Assembly (NCBI GenBank): GCA_002422505.1 | Contig: DIVX01000016.1 | Location: 4,995-12,443 of the forward strand | DNA: 7,449 bases | Direction: 5' to 3' | DNA from: Desulfovibrio sp. UBA6121 | GTDB taxonomy: Bacteria > Desulfobacterota > Desulfovibrionia > Desulfovibrionales > Desulfovibrionaceae | Shown: positions 5,749 to 7,449 of the stretch, one piece after another | Numbering within the stretch: the stretch's first letter is position 1 | Layout of the letters: each line of letters begins with the position of its first letter | The notes under the pieces: model-generated | Database searches by the model: none | Seen by the model: only the letters and a program-made list of their open reading frames with translations | Told to the model about the DNA's origin: nothing | Translations under genes and position numbers: made by a program

Positions 5749-7449
5749 TTAGGCGAGAACGTCAAATTTCGCAAACTTCATTACAAAGGCCGCACGCCCC
5801 TGCGTGGCGGAACGCAGGTAGGTGGAAAAACCGAACATCTGCCGCAAAGCCGCAAAGGCCTGGATGAGCTTCTGCCCGCCACGATCCTGGATGTTTTCGA
5901 TCTTGGCCCCCTTGGAGCCCAGCAAGCCCACAACCTCGCCCACAAAGGCGTCCGGTGCGTTCACCTCTACCCACATGATGGGTTCAAGCAGCATGGGCGT
6001 CGCCTCGGCCAGGGCGCGTTTCAAGGCCATGGCCGCAGCCATGCGGTAGCCCGCCGCGCTTGATTCCCCTTCGCGCCGGGGCAGGTCCAGCACGCGCAGG
6101 CGCACATCCTGCACAGGGTAGCCGCCAATGACGCCACAGGCCAGCCCGTCGGAAAGCCCCTCGTCCACGGCGTCGAGCCAGGCTTGCGGAAAGCGGGTGC
6201 GGTCCAGTTCGAACTGCACGATGCGGCCCTGGCCGCGCGGCAGGGGCTCCACGCCCAGGCGCACGGCCCCGTAGTGCAGCACCTCGCCCAGTTCGCGGTG
6301 AAATTCCTCCTGCGCTTCGGCCTGGCGGGTCACGGTCTCCTGGTGGACCACCTGCGGCTTGCCCGTGCGCGGCTTAAGGCCGTGCTCGCGCGCCATGCGC
6401 TCCAGCAACACCTCCAGGTGCAGCTCGCCCATGCCGGAGAGCACCACCTGTCCGGTCTCCGCATCGCGCACAACGCTTAAGGTCGGGTCCTCCAGCAGAT
6501 AGCGCTGTAGCACCTCGTCCAGCTTCTCGCCCTCCTCCACGTTTCTGGGCTCGATTGCCAGGGAAATGACAGGCTTGTAGTCCGCTATCTGTTCCAGCAG
6601 CACCGGGTCTTCCTTGCGGGCCAGGGTATCGCCCGTGCGGCCAAAGCGCAGGCCAGCGGCGGCCACTATCTCGCCTGCGCGGGCCAGCTCGATCTTTTCG
6701 CGCCGGTCGGCGTGCAGGCGGAACAGCCGCGCCACGCGTTCCTCGCAGTCGTGCGTCACGTTGTACACGCTTTCACCTTCGACCATATGACCGGAATACA
6801 GGCGTAGAAATGACTGCTTGCGTCCGCCCTCCATGACCACCTTGAAGACCAGAGCCGAGAGCGGCGCCTCCGGGTCCACGGGAATGCTCTTGGGCAGGTG
6901 GGTGGCCGGGTCCACTCCGGTTTGCAACGGGGCTTCCAGCGGGCCGGGCAGATAGTCGCACACGGCGTCCATGAGGGGCTGCACGCCAGCGTTCTTGAGG
7001 GCGGAGCCCACCAGCACCGGAACCAGCTTGAGCCCGATGACGGCCTCGCGGATGGCCGTGGTCAGCACTTCCGGGGCGATGTTTTGCCCGGAAAGATAGG
7101 CGTCCATGATGCTTTCGTCGGCATCTGACAGGGTCTCCAGCATGGCTTCGCGCCAGGGGGCCACGCGTTCGCGCTCGGCATCCGTAAGCGGCCTGCGTTC
7201 GTACTCCGCGCCGCGGCTCTCGGCGTCAAAGGCCAAATGCTCCATGCGCACCAGGTCAAACACGCCGCGAAACTCCGCGCCTTCGCCGTCCGGGGCCTGT
7301 ACGGCCAGGGGATTGGCGCCCAGCTTCTCGCGCAGGGATTGCAGCACGGCGGCGAAATCAGCGCCGAGGCGGTCGATTTTGTTGATGAAGGCCAGCTTGG
7401 GCACGTGGTAGGACTCGCTCTGCCGCCAGACCGTTTCCGACTGAGGCTC
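5749..7449 (-). CDS. fusA: EF-G-family translational GTPase, probable paralogue (N-terminus outside window)
   Basis: Ribosomal GTPase of the elongation factor G family. The frame is open to the right edge; 566 residues are visible, and roughly the first 110-120, with the P-loop and switch regions, are missing. Numbered from the edge: PQSETVWRQ at 2-10, the G4 motif NKID at 23-26, the G' insertion at about 50-130, G5 GSALKNAG at 148-155, domain II from about 196 (ALVFKV), domain III at about 290-365 (EDPTL, GMGELHLEV), GKPQV at 363-367, domain IV at about 374-486, and domain V from LLEPIM at 487 with MFGFSTYLRSATQGR near the end. Domains II, III and V look like EF-G. Domain IV is divergent: the GGRGQYGH loop is replaced by GEVLHYGA and the second tip loop lacks the equivalent of E. 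coli His583. The chemotaxis neighbours, not ribosomal protein genes, also argue for a second EF-G. TetM-type proteins and RF3 fit less well because of the G'-like insertion and the full domain order. The stop is TAA, 214 bp before cheA on the same strand. Confidence 0.9.
   Translation of the reverse strand, partial: EPQSETVWRQSESYHVPKLAFINKIDRLGADFAAVLQSLREKLGANPLAVQAPDGEGAEFRGVFDLVRMEHLAFDAESRGAEYERRPLTDAERERVAPWREAMLETLSDADESIMDAYLSGQNIAPEVLTTAIREAVIGLKLVPVLVGSALKNAGVQPLMDAVCDYLPGPLEAPLQTGVDPATHLPKSIPVDPEAPLSALVFKVVMEGGRKQSFLRLYSGHMVEGESVYNVTHDCEERVARLFRLHADRREKIELARAGEIVAAAGLRFGRTGDTLARKEDPVLLEQIADYKPVISLAIEPRNVEEGEKLDEVLQRYLLEDPTLSVVRDAETGQVVLSGMGELHLEVLLERMAREHGLKPRTGKPQVVHQETVTRQAEAQEEFHRELGEVLHYGAVRLGVEPLPRGQGRIVQFELDRTRFPQAWLDAVDEGLSDGLACGVIGGYPVQDVRLRVLDLPRREGESSAAGYRMAAAMALKRALAEATPMLLEPIMWVEVNAPDAFVGEVVGLLGSKGAKIENIQDRGGQKLIQAFAALRQMFGFSTYLRSATQGRAAFVMKFAKFDVLA

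Noticed and set aside
5721..5751. Sigma-28-like promoter on the minus strand (ACCGATAC with TAAG upstream)
   Set aside because: The -10 matches GCCGATAA in 6 of 8 bases, but the -35 matches only TAA, the spacing is one base too long, and it overlaps the stop of the EF-G-like gene about 190 bp before cheA. Too weak to list, though a flagellar sigma factor would make sense for che genes.
5559..5774. A 71-codon minus-strand frame running from the end of the EF-G-like gene into the gap
   Set aside because: It begins inside the EF-G-like gene in another frame, has no clear ribosome site, and has no recognisable features.

Overview
The window is GC-rich bacterial chromosome with tightly packed, intact genes. 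It suggests a Gram-negative delta-proteobacterium, most likely a Desulfovibrionales member. That assignment rests on the gene order (clpA-aat running tail-to-tail into a cheA-cheR-cheB block) and on the style of the CheA and EF-G-like proteins; it is inferred from memory of such genomes, not from a search.

Layout. (1) 1-1340, plus strand: the C-terminal third of ClpA, cut by the window edge, followed 30 bp later by a complete aat. Aat adds Leu or Phe to protein N-termini. ClpAP, with the adaptor ClpS, degrades proteins so marked, so this is part of an N-degron pathway unit. (2) 1337-5534, minus strand: a chemotaxis operon read cheA, cheR, cheB, with gaps of 19 and 27 bp. CheA is the sensor histidine kinase, CheR methylates the chemoreceptors, and CheB removes the methyl groups when phosphorylated by CheA. 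No cheW, cheY or receptor gene lies in the window. cheB and aat converge and share a CTAG containing both stop codons, so no terminator fits between them. (3) 5535-5748: the main non-coding gap (214 bp). It holds a weak terminator-like hairpin followed by T8, a possible short leader ORF, and an inverted repeat that encloses the cheA ribosome binding site. (4) 5749-7449, minus strand: an EF-G-family translational GTPase whose N-terminal P-loop region lies beyond the window. The tips of its domain IV do not match classical EF-G, so it is probably a paralogue and not the housekeeping str-operon factor.

I see no mobile element, CRISPR array, tRNA, rRNA or clear foreign DNA. The window is mostly ordinary core genome. 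The points most worth checking are the divergent EF-G domain IV and the possible translational control in front of cheA.
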